The notes under the pieces are model-generated. The model was not told where the DNA came from, ran no database searches, and was given only the letters and a program-made list of their open reading frames with translations. A stretch of DNA of 64,000 nucleotides from Bog-756 sp963812525. Its GTDB lineage: Bacteria > Actinomycetota > Acidimicrobiia > Acidimicrobiales > RAAP-2. Both the position numbers and the translations under genes were made by a program. Location: contig CAWEVL010000011.1 of assembly GCA_963812525.1 (NCBI GenBank), positions 434,001 to 498,000 on the forward strand, written 5' to 3'. Below are positions 1-8,363 of this stretch, piece after piece; positions within the stretch are counted from its first letter, which is position 1; each line of letters begins with the position of its first letter.

Positions 1-552
<552 letters not shown>

Positions 553-721
553 CACCATCGACGGTTTGGCGCGAACGTCCCCCGGACTGAGCCGGGGGAC
601 GGACGGATGCATGCACCGACCGGTTGCGTCCGGGCCCTACCGGGCCGCCACCCGGGTCCGGCTAGATCATCGAACCGATCTCCTCTCTCCCTTGTACTCC
701 TTCGGCCGCCCCTTGGCTAGC

Positions 722-750
722 CCCAATTCCGGTGGAATGCCGGAATTGGG
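722..750. terminator. Strong hairpin between convergent gltD and usp
   Basis: An 11-base perfect inverted repeat (arms 722-732 and 740-750, loop of 7) lies between the end of gltD and the end of the minus-strand usp gene. There is no T-run, as is usual for terminators in high-GC actinobacteria. Its place between convergent genes fits a bidirectional transcription end. Nothing else was found in 553-775. Confidence 0.6.
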
Positions 751-775
751 CATGCCGGGCGCCGGGACGGGGCGG

Positions 776-1219
776 TCAGGTGGGCTCGGTGTGCACGATG
801 AGCACACTGCAGTGGGCGTGGTGGGCCACCTTGTTGGGGACACTCCCGAGCACGAACCGGGCCTTCCCGCTCATGCCGCGGTTCCCCACCACCACGAGGT
901 CGGCGCCGACCGCCTCGGCGGTGGTCAGGATGGCCTCGGGGATGTCACTCATGCCCGAGGTGTGGAATTCCACGGACACCCCGAGACGGGTGGCGTCGGC
1001 CATGAGCTGCGCCCGGCTGTCCGCCACGTCCCGGCGCTCGGTGTCGATCACCGCCTGCCAGGCCTTGGAGGTCACCGTCCCCGCCTCCACCGCGGGGTGC
1101 ACGACATGGACGGCATGGAGGGTGGCACCGGTGTCCCGGGCCAGCCCGAGGGCCTCCTCCACGGCGACGGCACCTCGTTCGGAGCGATCGAGCCCCACCA
1201 CGATCACCTGGTACGGCAT
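776..1219 (-). CDS. Universal stress protein (UspA family)
   Basis: A single-domain Usp of 147 residues, the usual length. It starts MPYQVIVVGLDRSERG, the typical first strand, and ends with the ATP-binding signature G-x2-G-x9-G-S (GNRGMSG then VLGS), so it should belong to the ATP-binding Usp class that forms dimers in the cytoplasm under stress. The open frame extends 25 codons further upstream, but the ATG at 1219 fits the family start. It is convergent with gltD and appears monocistronic. The molecular output of such proteins is generally unknown. Confidence 0.92.
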   Translation of the reverse strand: MPYQVIVVGLDRSERGAVAVEEALGLARDTGATLHAVHVVHPAVEAGTVTSKAWQAVIDTERRDVADSRAQLMADATRLGVSVEFHTSGMSDIPEAILTTAEAVGADLVVVGNRGMSGKARFVLGSVPNKVAHHAHCSVLIVHTEPT

Positions 1220-1347
1220 GGGCACTGTCTCCCTCGGGCTGGACTCGGTGCTGAGGACGCTACCGGTGGGACCCGGCCTGCTCAACCGCCCCACCCGGCG
1301 GCACGGTCGCCGGCGCCCGGCGCCGTGGGATCGGCTAAGAAGGAGCC

Positions 1348-1722
1348 ATGAGCGCCATCGCCCGTCTGGCCGCCGTCTCCCTGGACAGCTCGGACCCGGC
1401 CGGACTCGCCGCCTTCTACGGTCAGCTGCTCGATCTGGAGGTGTTCTTCGAGTCCGAGGACTTCGTGGCCCTGAAAGGGGCCGGGATCTACGTGACCGTC
1501 CAGCGGGTGGAGCATCACCGACCGCCCAGTTGGCCGAGCGGCGAGGTACCCAAGCAGATCCACCTGGAGCTGGCCGTGACCGACCTGGCCGACGCCGAGG
1601 CGAAGGCGCTGGCCATCGGCGCCGTCAAGGCCGGGGCCCAGCCCAATCCCGATGCCTGGCGGGTGCTCATCGACCCGTCCGGTCACCCGTTCTGCATCAC
1701 CACGCTGATCCCCGAGGCCTGA
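1348..1722 (+). CDS. VOC (glyoxalase/bleomycin-resistance fold) protein
   Basis: A 124-residue protein with the vicinal-oxygen-chelate pattern: an N-terminal strand AAVSLDSSDPAGLAAFYGQL, a central HLELAVTDLADAEA strand-helix repeat, and the C-terminal IDPSGHPFCI segment typical of small one-domain VOC members. These dimerise, and many bind a metal through a His/Glu set, but the substrate cannot be told from sequence. The ATG follows a good ribosome site (AAGAAGGAG, spacer of two). It stands alone between a divergent usp gene and a convergent unknown gene. Confidence 0.85.
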   Translation: MSAIARLAAVSLDSSDPAGLAAFYGQLLDLEVFFESEDFVALKGAGIYVTVQRVEHHRPPSWPSGEVPKQIHLELAVTDLADAEAKALAIGAVKAGAQPNPDAWRVLIDPSGHPFCITTLIPEA

Positions 1723-1744
1723 CCCCGGGAGGCGCCGGTTCGGC

Positions 1745-2380
1745 CTACTCGGGCAGGGTGTACGAGTGTTCGAACTCGTCCTGGAGCACGGTGGCGATGG
1801 TCTGGGTGGTGTCGACCACCAGCTCCTCCTCCAGGATGCGGCGGCGGTACGACCAACCGGGCGGCGGGGCCAGGCGGTCGCCCAACGTCTCCAAGCTCCG
1901 CTGGGTGGTGGTCGGGTCGACCCCGAGGCAGTAGGACTGCATGACATAGACCAGGCCGTCGGGGTCGACCAGCTCGTAGACGGGGGTGCCGGCGTCGAAG
2001 TAGAACACCGCACCCCGGTTGACGCGGACCTCGTGGTAGGGGGTGGTCGACGGCACGGTGCCCAGGTCGATCTGGGCGATCCGTCGCATGGTCAGGCCGT
2101 TGAAGTCGCGGATCACGGGGTCCACCACGGCCACCTTCTGGCCCAGGCCGTCGATCATCCAGTGGCGGGGCCCGTTGAGCTTGACGGCCACCGCCCCCAT
2201 CTGGGTGGCGACGGTGTCGGCCGCCAGGGCGTCCCATAGCTGCGGGGGGCAGTCGTTGAGCAGCTGGGTACCGTAGACCTCGGCCTCGAACCCGGAGCCC
2301 CGCGGGAAGACGGCGATCACCTCGCCGTAGCGGACCCCTCGCATGTCCGAGACGAGTCGTGGCGCCGGTGTGGTCTCCAT
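1745..2380 (-). CDS. Conserved protein of unknown function
   Basis: A 211-residue soluble protein that I do not recognise as a named family. It has no signal peptide or membrane segment. Visible features are a Gly/aromatic-rich N-terminal half (RGVRYGEVIAVF, NGPRHWMIDGLG) and a C-terminal half with paired Trp/Tyr and acidic residues (PPPGWSYRRRILEEEL). Codon use and GC are like the ordinary genes around it, and the frame is unbroken, so it is a real gene. It ends 22 bases from the convergent VOC gene. The ATG at 2380 is followed by an open frame to the family-like core; no other start is better. Confidence 0.7.
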   Translation of the reverse strand: METTPAPRLVSDMRGVRYGEVIAVFPRGSGFEAEVYGTQLLNDCPPQLWDALAADTVATQMGAVAVKLNGPRHWMIDGLGQKVAVVDPVIRDFNGLTMRRIAQIDLGTVPSTTPYHEVRVNRGAVFYFDAGTPVYELVDPDGLVYVMQSYCLGVDPTTTQRSLETLGDRLAPPPGWSYRRRILEEELVVDTTQTIATVLQDEFEHSYTLPE

Positions 2381-2455
2381 GGGCGGTGGTCCTTCCGCAG
2401 CTGGGTGAAAGGTTCTAGCACGCCGACTGACAGAACATTGCCGGTCTCGATCCGG

Positions 2456-2887
2456 TCACCGTCTCTCGAGGAGGCGGAGTTTGGTGGTCAGCGTGTCGAG
2501 CACGTGGGCGAACGATTCGTGGAAACTGGCGACACCATGGTCTTCCAGGGTCATCCCTACGGACTCCATGTCGACCCCGACCCGGCCCAGATCGGCGAGT
2601 ACCGCGGCGGCGTGCTCGGGCTCGAGGTCGACGGTTCGGGACACGGACCCGTGGTCCTCGAACGCCGCGATCAGGGGCTCGGGGAGGGTGTTGACCGTCG
2701 CCGGGCCGATGACGCCGTCCACGTACCGCGTGTCCGCATAGCTGGGATTCTTGGTCGACGTCGATGCCCAGAGGGGACGCTGCGGGTGGGCTCCGCTCCC
2801 CGCCAATGCCTCCCATCGGGTCGTGGAGAACCGGACTCGGAAGAGCTGGTAGGCAAGTCTGGCCTGAGTCAGGGCGGCACGTCCCCG
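2456..2887 (-). pseudogene. Truncated second transaldolase (C-terminal third only)
   Basis: About 144 codons align with the C-terminal third of transaldolase, and with the intact tal at 27262-28386 in this window: RGRAALTQARLAYQLF matches RGRAAVAQARLAYALF, and RPLWASTSTKNPSY matches RPLWASTSTKNPAY. The catalytic Schiff-base lysine region and the whole N-terminal part are absent. Homology stops at about 2887, eight bases from the stop codon of the hydrolase remnant next to it, so the gene was cut at a recombination or deletion junction. The two copies differ widely at the DNA level, so this is not a fresh duplication. It cannot make an active enzyme. Confidence 0.85.
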
Positions 2888-2894
2888 ACGCTTC

Positions 2895-3731
2895 CTATGT
2901 AGACGCCGGGCCCCAGAACTGGCGCAGCTCTCGATTGAGGTCCTCGGGTCGCTCGAGGGGGAAGAAAAGGCGAGCACCCTCGACTCGGGCGCTTTGGGTC
3001 ACACCGGGGATCGTGGCTTCGAGCCATCCAGCCCACTCCACTGGAAAGAAGACGTCGTCGGTGGCCCACACGATGAGGGTCGGTCGTTTGAATCCCGCGA
3101 GACCGTCCTGGATGGCGATGGTCTCGTTCGGTTCCATGCCGGCGATGTAGTCCTGCAGCGCAGCAGCCTGTCGGCCGATGCGAACGCACCGAAGAACCCG
3201 AGAAGCGTGGCGTCCGGGATCGATTCGGGATGTTCCAGACTGGTGTCGAGGGCGGCTCGGATCCCAGCGGGATCCGTGGCCAACGCAGCTATCCCATCGG
3301 CCAGGAGGCCCTGTGCGGCGAGTTCCTGGATGGGCAGGAACGCCTCAGGGGGAAAGTTGTCGTGGACGTCGCTGTTTGTCAGGGTCAGCGATCGGACGCG
3401 GGCGGGGTGGTTGGCTGCAATCATCTGGGCCACCGCGCGCGGGTGTCGTTCCCCACGAGGTCGACCCGCTCGATTCCCAGGGCATCGAGGAACTCCCCCA
3501 CCATTGCCGTCTGGACCCTGATTGTGAGGTGGCCTGGTGGACAAGGACTGTCGCCGTGGGCCAGCAGGTCGATGGCGATGCAGTGGCGCAAGTCGGATAG
3601 CGCCGCCACCTGGTGTCCCCACAGGTCTGCATTGAGGAACACACCGTGGATGAAGAGCATGTGGGGCCGGCTCCCGACTCGCCGTAGGCAATGTCACCGA
3701 AGGTCGGCGTGGTCACGTGTTCTCTGTGCAT
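2895..3731 (-). pseudogene. Alpha/beta hydrolase broken by frameshifts
   Basis: Three reading frames must be joined to rebuild one alpha/beta hydrolase of about 275 residues: MHREHVTTPTFGDIAYGESG, then FIHGVFLNADLWGHQVAALS and LDALGIERVDLVGNDT, then AVAQMIAANHPARVRSLTLT, then PTLIVWATDDVFFPVEWAGW with the late Asp. The nucleophile elbow reads G-N-D-T, as in the Asp-nucleophile haloalkane-dehalogenase-like branch rather than the usual G-x-S-x-G. Shifts fall near 3660, 3430 and 3150. It is divergent from a TetR gene, which is probably its regulator, and its end touches the truncated transaldolase. It is non-functional if the shifts are real. Confidence 0.8.
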
Positions 3732-3747
3732 ACTGGAATCTTGTAGG

Positions 3748-3760
3748 ATACTGATAGTAT
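3748..3760. promoter_or_regulatory. Inverted repeat in hydrolase/tetR divergent promoter, probable TetR operator
   Basis: The sequence ATACTGATAGTAT is a perfect 5-3-5 inverted repeat in the 44-base gap between the divergent hydrolase and tetR starts. This is the usual place for a TetR-family self-operator controlling both genes. The gap is AT-rich against a GC-rich background, as expected for overlapping promoters. Confidence 0.5.
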
Positions 3761-3775
3761 GTGAGTGTATGATCA

Positions 3776-4376
3776 ATGGCAATGGAGGTCAAGAGTAGCC
3801 GCGAGGAGTACACGGAAGTGACCCGTGCCGCGATTGTCGAGGCCGCCGTTGCGAGGTTCACCGCTGATGGCTTCGCAGGGGCCAACATCGACTCGATCGC
3901 CGAGATGGCCAAGGTGACCAAGGGTGCGTCTACCACCACTTTGCTGACAAGGCCGAGCTGTTCGAGGCGGCTTACGTTGCCATGGAGGACCGGCTCCTGG
4001 CCAGGGTGCTCGCCGGCATCAAGGGCATCGACGATCAGTGGGAAGCCCTACTGCTCGGAGCAGACGTGTTCCTCGAGGAGTGTTGCCAGCCGACTTCAGA
4101 CGGATCGCTCTCGAAGAGGCGCCGGTGGCTCTGGGTTGGGCCCGCTGGAAGGCAAGCGAGGAGAAGTACTTCCTCGGACTCCTCAGTGCCGCCCTCGGCG
4201 CAATGGCCGAAGCCGGACTGATCGCCATCCCCGCAGAAGGGGATCTGCCAGCTCGGATGCTCCTCGCCGCATTGGACGAAGCAGGGCTATCGGTCGCTTC
4301 GTCGCCCGATCCTCAGGCGGAGCGGGAGCGAGCGGGTGACCTCATCAATCGCTTGCTATCCGGTCTTCGTCACTGA
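3776..4376 (+). pseudogene. TetR-family transcriptional regulator broken by two frameshifts
   Basis: Three frames join into one TetR-type repressor of about 200 residues. The first gives the DNA-binding helix-turn-helix region (ARFTADGFAGANIDSIAEMA, KVTKGA). After one missing base near 3928 the frame resumes with YHHFADKAELFEAAY and MEDRLLARVLAGIKG. After a second missing base near 4087 it resumes as DFRRIALEEAPVALGWARWK to the end. The core is that of TetR members with a YHHF/YYHF helix 3. It is divergent from the broken hydrolase and shares the dyad at 3748-3760. If the shifts are real, only the first 50 residues would be made. Confidence 0.82.
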
Positions 4377-4584
4377 GCCCCCTGACGAACCCGCCGCATG
4401 CACCTGTCCCGGATCAGTGGTCATTGACGGGGTTCGAACACATCCCGTGACCTTCGAAGGAGCTCCCACTTCGAGCTGGGTGGGAGAGGTGTCCTTTGGT
4501 CGCTTGCGGGCGCTGTAGACCGTCACCGAAGTGCCTGGGGCAGGGGATCACCAACCGCCAGGAATGAGTCTGACTCGAGTTATG
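4377..4584. other. Gene-poor stretch before repeat copy 1
   Basis: No credible coding sequence was found on either strand between tetR and the first repeat copy. Bases 4666-4890, after that copy, are likewise empty apart from the promoter described separately. Confidence 0.5.
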
Positions 4585-4665
4585 CGGCTACTACGAAGCT
4601 GAGCGGGAGTTCCAACGTCGGTTCCCCTGCGTACACGGCGTCTCTGGGACCCCGCCGGCACCAGA
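4585..4665 (+). repeat. Dispersed repeat, copy 1 of 3
   Basis: The core contains CTACGAAGCTGAGCGGGAGT followed by TCCAACGTCGGTTCCCCTGC and then a GC-rich tail ending in CCGGCACCAG. The same order of blocks occurs at 6452-6560 and 7164-7275, always on the + strand and always outside genes. It lies 300 bases upstream of the SRPBCC operon promoter. Confidence 0.7.
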
Positions 4666-4891
4666 ACAGATGATGTGAGTGGGGAGTAGGGGAGCGGCCC
4701 GAGGAATGCCGGTCGAGGGCTGGCCATAAGCGTCGCCTTCCCGGCGTTGGTGGGGCAGGCCCGATGGTTACCGGCGTCCGAGATAAGCCGAAAAAGGCTC
4801 CTGACCTGCCGCGGCTGTTCCGGCAACGAGCTCGGGCCGCCACTTCAATTCCCGAAGCGCACCGAAATGTCGGCTCGCGTCGCGTAACCAC

Positions 4892-4937
4892 TTGACGCAA
4901 CCTACTGGTTGCCATAATATAGCAACCAGTAAGTTGC
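4892..4937 (+). promoter_or_regulatory. Promoter with two overlapping ArsR-type dyads for the SRPBCC-ArsR operon
   Basis: A near-consensus promoter: -35 TTGACG (4892-4897), 17-base spacer, -10 TAATAT (4915-4920). Superimposed are two copies of GCAAC-N6-GTTGC (4897-4912 and 4922-4937), 25 bases apart. The inner arms also form a perfect 10-base inverted repeat, TACTGGTTGC (4903-4912) with GCAACCAGTA (4922-4931). One dyad fills the spacer and the other covers the start point, so a bound dimer would block RNA polymerase. The ArsR repressor at the end of the operon is the obvious ligand. Confidence 0.85.
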
Positions 4938-4968
4938 AATATTCCACTTCTACTCAAGGAGGCCCTCA

Positions 4969-5478
4969 ATGACCACCAGCACCGACTACCGCATCAGCGT
5001 CCGAATCAACGCCCCAGCTGACGTCGTCTTCGACGCCGTCACCACGACCGAGGCGCTCACCGCCTGGTGGAGCCCGGTGACGGGGTCGGGCATGACCGAC
5101 GGCGAACTGCGATTCCCGATGGTGGCGGATCAGCGGCCGCTTCTCATCCACGTTGACGAGGCAACCCGCCCGACGACCGTCCGCTGGACCGTGACCGAGT
5201 GCACCTTCATGGAGGACTGGGTGGGCACCCACCCGACATTCACCATCACGCCGATCGACAACGGTTCCTGCGAGCTCAACTTCGAGCACCGCGGTCTGAA
5301 CGACCAGCTCGAGTGCAAGGACATGTGCAGCCGCAGCTGGGATCACTTCGTCGGTACCAGCCTGCGCGAACTGGCCGAAAGCGGCACCGGCGCTCCCAAC
5401 CGCAGCCCACGTGACCTCGCCCGCCGCGCCGCCGAGGAGAACAGACTGATCCTGGTCCCCGGGGACCGCTCGGCTTGA
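4969..5478 (+). CDS. SRPBCC (AHSA1-like) domain protein
   Basis: A 169-residue protein with an AHSA1/START-like helix-grip fold: the opening strand YRISVRINAPADVVFDAVTT, then a tryptophan-rich WWSPVTG loop, a FTITPIDNGSCELNFEHRGL strand pair, and a long C-terminal helix starting SRSWDHFVGTSLRELAE. Such proteins carry a hydrophobic pocket for small lipophilic ligands, and the ligand here is unknown. The ATG lies five bases after AAGGAGG. It is the first gene of a three-gene operon with a second SRPBCC gene and arsR, under the promoter at 4892-4937. The frame is intact although the surrounding region is full of broken genes. Confidence 0.88.
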   Translation: MTTSTDYRISVRINAPADVVFDAVTTTEALTAWWSPVTGSGMTDGELRFPMVADQRPLLIHVDEATRPTTVRWTVTECTFMEDWVGTHPTFTITPIDNGSCELNFEHRGLNDQLECKDMCSRSWDHFVGTSLRELAESGTGAPNRSPRDLARRAAEENRLILVPGDRSA

Positions 5479-5545
5479 TCAGGCGGTCCCCGGGTCGGCG
5501 ACCCATGTTCGGCATAATTCGTAGTCACTCCCAAAGGAGGAAGTC

Positions 5546-5977
5546 ATGGCGTTTCCCGACCGCATCGAACGGACGGTGACCCTGAATCGCCCGCCGAGTG
5601 AGGTGTGGAAGGCGCTCACCACCGCCGACGGTCTGAGCGCGTGGTTCGGCGAACGGGCGACAATCGATCTTCGCCTCGGTGGCGCGGCCACGATGACCTT
5701 TGCTGGGGGCATGACTGTCGACATCCGCGTCGAGCGTGTCGAGGAGCCCACGGTGTTCGCATACACGTGGCGACTGCCCGACCTGCCCGAGTCCGACCCC
5801 CGACGCACCTACGTCGAGTTCACCCTGGAGCCTGACGGCGACGGCACCCTGCTGCGCCTCGTCGAGTCGGGATTCGCCCAGCTTCCCGTCGACACCCGGC
5901 GCGAGACCTACGACTCCCACGGTGAAGGCTGGTCGCGCGAGCTGGCAGAGCTCGCGGAGCACGTCGATGGCACCTGA
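5546..5977 (+). CDS. Second SRPBCC (AHSA1-like) domain protein
   Basis: A 143-residue AHSA1-type protein: IERTVTLNRPPSEVWKALTT, the WFGE loop, YVEFTLEPDGDGTLLRLVES, then the C-terminal helix GEGWSRELAELAEHVDG. Typical length for the family. The start follows AAAGGAGG with good spacing. It lies 67 bases after the first SRPBCC gene and its last 11 bases overlap arsR, so it is co-translated with the regulator. SRPBCC-ArsR pairs are a common arrangement in actinobacteria, where the repressor answers an unknown ligand and the SRPBCC protein may bind or alter the same molecule; the latter is inference. A GGGTC-ggc-GACCC mini-hairpin sits in the gap upstream. Confidence 0.88.
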   Translation: MAFPDRIERTVTLNRPPSEVWKALTTADGLSAWFGERATIDLRLGGAATMTFAGGMTVDIRVERVEEPTVFAYTWRLPDLPESDPRRTYVEFTLEPDGDGTLLRLVESGFAQLPVDTRRETYDSHGEGWSRELAELAEHVDGT

Positions 5978-6299
5978 CATCGAGGCTGTCGCTGAGCAGG
6001 TCTTCGTCGCGCTTGCCGACCCGACCCGCCGGGCCATCCTCGCTGCCCTCGCCACAGACGGCCCGTCCACAGCCACCGATCTGGCCGCTCGACTTCCGAT
6101 CACGCGGCAAGCCATCGCCAAGCACCTCGGCCTCATGGCCGACGCCGGCCTCATCTCGCCCGAGCCAGGTGAACGCCGCCGGGTGCGCTACCGACTGAGG
6201 TCCGCACCCGTGCAGATCGCCCAGCAGTTTCTCGCCGCTCTAGCCCACACCTGGGACGACCGCCTCGACGCTCTGCAGAACTATCTCACGGTGCCATGA
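5967..6299 (+). CDS. ArsR-family transcriptional repressor
   Basis: A winged-helix regulator of 110 residues starting at the ATG at 5967, inside the end of the preceding gene. Core: VFVALADPTRRAILAALATD, then STATDLAARLPITRQAIAKH as the helix-turn-helix, then a wing ERRRVRYRLR. It lacks the CxC or DxH metal sites of ArsR/SmtB metal sensors and belongs to the metal-free subgroup paired with SRPBCC proteins. It probably represses its own operon through the twin GCAAC-N6-GTTGC sites at 4897-4937. It ends 440 bases before the next recognisable gene remnant. Confidence 0.9.
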   Translation: MAPDIEAVAEQVFVALADPTRRAILAALATDGPSTATDLAARLPITRQAIAKHLGLMADAGLISPEPGERRRVRYRLRSAPVQIAQQFLAALAHTWDDRLDALQNYLTVP

Positions 6300-6451
6300 C
6301 CGCGCCAGCGATGCTGCCACCAACCGGGACCTTCAACGACGAAGGCTGTGCTATTCGCCGTTCCGTTTCTCCAAGACTGACTAGCAGCGGGCACCAAGTC
6401 GTTGCCCCCGAAGTGCCGGGGCACGAAGAGTTACTCCTCTGGACGCGAATT

Positions 6452-6560
6452 CCTGACTCAAGCGGCCACAATGAAGCTGAACGGGAGTTCCAAACGTCGG
6501 TTCCCCTGCGCACTGGGCGCCTCAGGGAACAGCCGGCACCGGAGCCGACGATGGCGAGGG
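6452..6560 (+). repeat. Dispersed repeat, copy 2 of 3
   Basis: Begins TGACTCAAGCGGCCACAATG and continues AAGCTGAACGGGAGTTCCAA, CGTCGGTTCCCCTGCGCACT, then GGCGCCTCAGGGA and CCGGCACCGG, followed by a purine-rich GGGAGGGGCGAAGTGGGGG tract. Blocks and order match copies 1 and 3. The rest of 6300-6735 shows no gene. Confidence 0.7.
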
Positions 6561-6735
6561 AGGGGCGAAGTGGGGGAGGGGCGGTGTGGTCGGGCTGGTC
6601 CAGGTCACTGAAACTTCCCACGCATCCTTCGATCGTGGATCGGACACGTCGACATCGGGAGAGGCTCATGGCCTAGTGGATTCTCCTCAGGGGTGAGATA
6701 GTGGGCACAAGAGCCCGACAGCGTGGGAGACCGAG

Positions 6736-7002
6736 ATGACAGAGGAGATTGAGCGCAATGGGCACCACGGGTGACGGTGGAGAAGATCTTCCAACATCCG
6801 GTCAGCCACAATATTCAGTGGCACGATGTCTTATTCTGCTGCAAAGCGTTGGTGAAGTTGTTGAGGGCCATGACCAGCGTTACAAGGTGACCATGGGAAC
6901 AGAGACAGAGACCTTGGAAGCACCATCAGAACACGATATTGACGAGCACATGGTGTTGATCTTCGCCGGATGTTAAAGAACGTAGGTGTTACCTCGGAAT
7001 AG
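6736..7002 (+). pseudogene. Small conserved actinobacterial protein, frameshifted
   Basis: Joining frames gives a protein of about 88 residues: MTEEIERNGHHG, then TVEKIFQHPVSHNIQWHDV, then SLLQSVGEVVEGHDQRYKVT and METLEAP-like segments, then LRRMLKNVGVTSE. From memory, small conserved actinobacterial proteins with an FxHP-SHNxxWxDV start and a DLRRML end look like this; their fold resembles HicA-like double-stranded-RNA-binding proteins, and the function is not known to me. Single missing bases explain the shifts near 6771, 6834 and 6955. Upstream there is a GGGAGACCGAG ribosome-site-like run before the ATG at 6736. Confidence 0.65.
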
Positions 7003-7163
7003 GTCGGGGGGCACCAAGGTGTGCGCTTTCCTTGCACACGAGCATTGGATCGATTTCACCTAGGGCTGACGGTTCGGCTACAAGGTAGCTACGACGCGGA
7101 TGCAGCGGTCCGGGGTGCTCCATCCACGCTGCATAGGACCTCTGGCTCAGAGGTGATTCGGAA

Positions 7164-7275
7164 TGGCTCAAGCAGCCACTACGAAGCTAAACGGAAGCTC
7201 CAACGTCGGTTGCGTAAGAGGCGCCTCACGGACCCCGACCAACACGTACCGACCATCAGGGCGAGCGGAAGTGGG
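7164..7275 (+). repeat. Dispersed repeat, copy 3 of 3
   Basis: Begins GGCTCAAGCAGCCACTACGA, continues AGCTAAACGGAAGCTCCAAC and GTCGGTTGCG, then GGCGCCTCACGGA and a GCGAGCGGAAGTGGGGGAGC end. It is the most diverged copy, with part of the central block missing. Bases 7003-7163 and 7276-7459 hold no recognisable gene. Confidence 0.65.
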
Positions 7276-7459
7276 GGAGCCGCGTCGTGGCTCGGAACAG
7301 CCTGGGTGTGGCGGTGGAAATCTGGCAGCGGTAGGGGAATGGAGACGCCTGGCCGAGGGATAGTGACTCTGGACCATTCTGTCGATAGGGAGTCAAAGGG
7401 TTGGTGACTCAGGCAGTGGGAATCTGATGAGCAGATCGGTGGTTGTCCAGATATAGATT

Positions 7460-7491
7460 GCAATGGTCGACTGGAGGCGGTCGACCATTGC
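7460..7491. promoter_or_regulatory. Perfect 12-base inverted repeat upstream of the reductase
   Basis: GCAATGGTCGAC (7460-7471) and GTCGACCATTGC (7480-7491) are perfect complements around an 8-base centre, 31 bases before the reductase start. A TATAGA-like -10 lies just to the left at 7453. No T-run follows. It reads as an operator for a dimeric repressor rather than a terminator. Confidence 0.6.
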
Positions 7492-7522
7492 GTACTGAGA
7501 GGCATGAGTTGGAGGAACGGAC

Positions 7523-8176
7523 ATGAAGATCGGGATCGTCGGCGCAGGCAACATCGGCGGCAACCTCACCCGGAGGCTGACGGCGCTGGGCCACGTGTTT
7601 CGATAGCGAACTCGCGAAATCCGGACACACTGGCCGTCCTGGCCGCCGAGATAGGGGTGACCGCGGTCCTGGCCGCCGACGCGGCCCGAGGGACGAGGTC
7701 GTGGTCGTGACCGTTCCCCTCAAGGCGGTGCCCCACCTCCCCGACAACCTCCTGGACGGTGCTGCCGATGACGTGGTCGTCATCGACACGTGTAACCACC
7801 ATCCCCGGCAACGCGACGGGCGGATCGCCGAGATAGAGGATGGCATGACAGAGAGCCGGTGGGTCGAACAGCAGCTTGGCGTCTCGGTCGTCAAGGCATT
7901 CAATGGAATCTACGCCGACCACCTGCTCACGCGGGGACTTCCTGCGGGAGCCGACGCCGGATCGCCTCTCGGTCGCTGGCGATGATGCTGCGGGAAAGTC
8001 GGTCGTCATGGAGCTGGTGGACGCCTAGGATTCGACGCGGCCGACATGGGCGGCCTCGACGACTCGTGGCGACAACAGCCGGGACTCCGGTGTACGGGAG
8101 CGACTACGACAACGAGGGGGTCCGGCGGGCACTGGCCGCAGCAACGCCTGAGCGAGGGCCCGAGCGGAGAGTCTGA
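7523..8176 (+). pseudogene. F420-dependent NADP-reductase-like protein, frameshifted
   Basis: Joined frames rebuild a Rossmann-fold reductase of about 217 residues of the NADP/coenzyme-F420 oxidoreductase type: MKIGIVGAGNIGGNLTRRLT with the GxGxxG motif, then SIANSRNPDTLAVLAAEIGV, VVVTVPLKAVPHLPDNLLDG, VVKAFNGIYADHLL, then VAGDDAAGKSVVMELVD and LDDSWRQQPGTPVYGSDYD. At least five single-base shifts are needed (near 7595, 7695, 7965, 8032 and 8090). Family members pass hydride between F420 or NAD(P) and small substrates. The dyad at 7460-7491 is its likely control site. If real, the shifts leave only 26 residues translated. Confidence 0.78.
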
Positions 8177-8363
8177 GCGCTGGCCGCCACGCTGGATCTC
8201 ACCGCTATCCCCTCTGCTTGACCACAGACCAACTGGCGCACGTCGGGGCTTCGTGGATCGGAGGCTGCGGACCGGCGCAGGCCGATCTTGGATGCCGAAA
8301 CCTGTGAGGCCTTCCGGTGGGTAGCTCAGCTCTATCTGACAGCGGTCGGGCAGCTGTCAGAGA
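8177..8363. other. Short non-coding stretch
   Basis: No supported gene lies between the ends of the reductase and binding-protein remnants, which are convergent here. Confidence 0.4.

Noticed and set aside
4411..4460. tRNA-like T-arm (GGTTCGAAC)
   Set aside because: The loop is too long and no acceptor, D or anticodon stems can be drawn around it.
6771..7002. HicA toxin of a toxin-antitoxin pair
   Set aside because: No HicB-like antitoxin gene is adjacent, so a toxin call is not supported; only a HicA-like fold is suggested.
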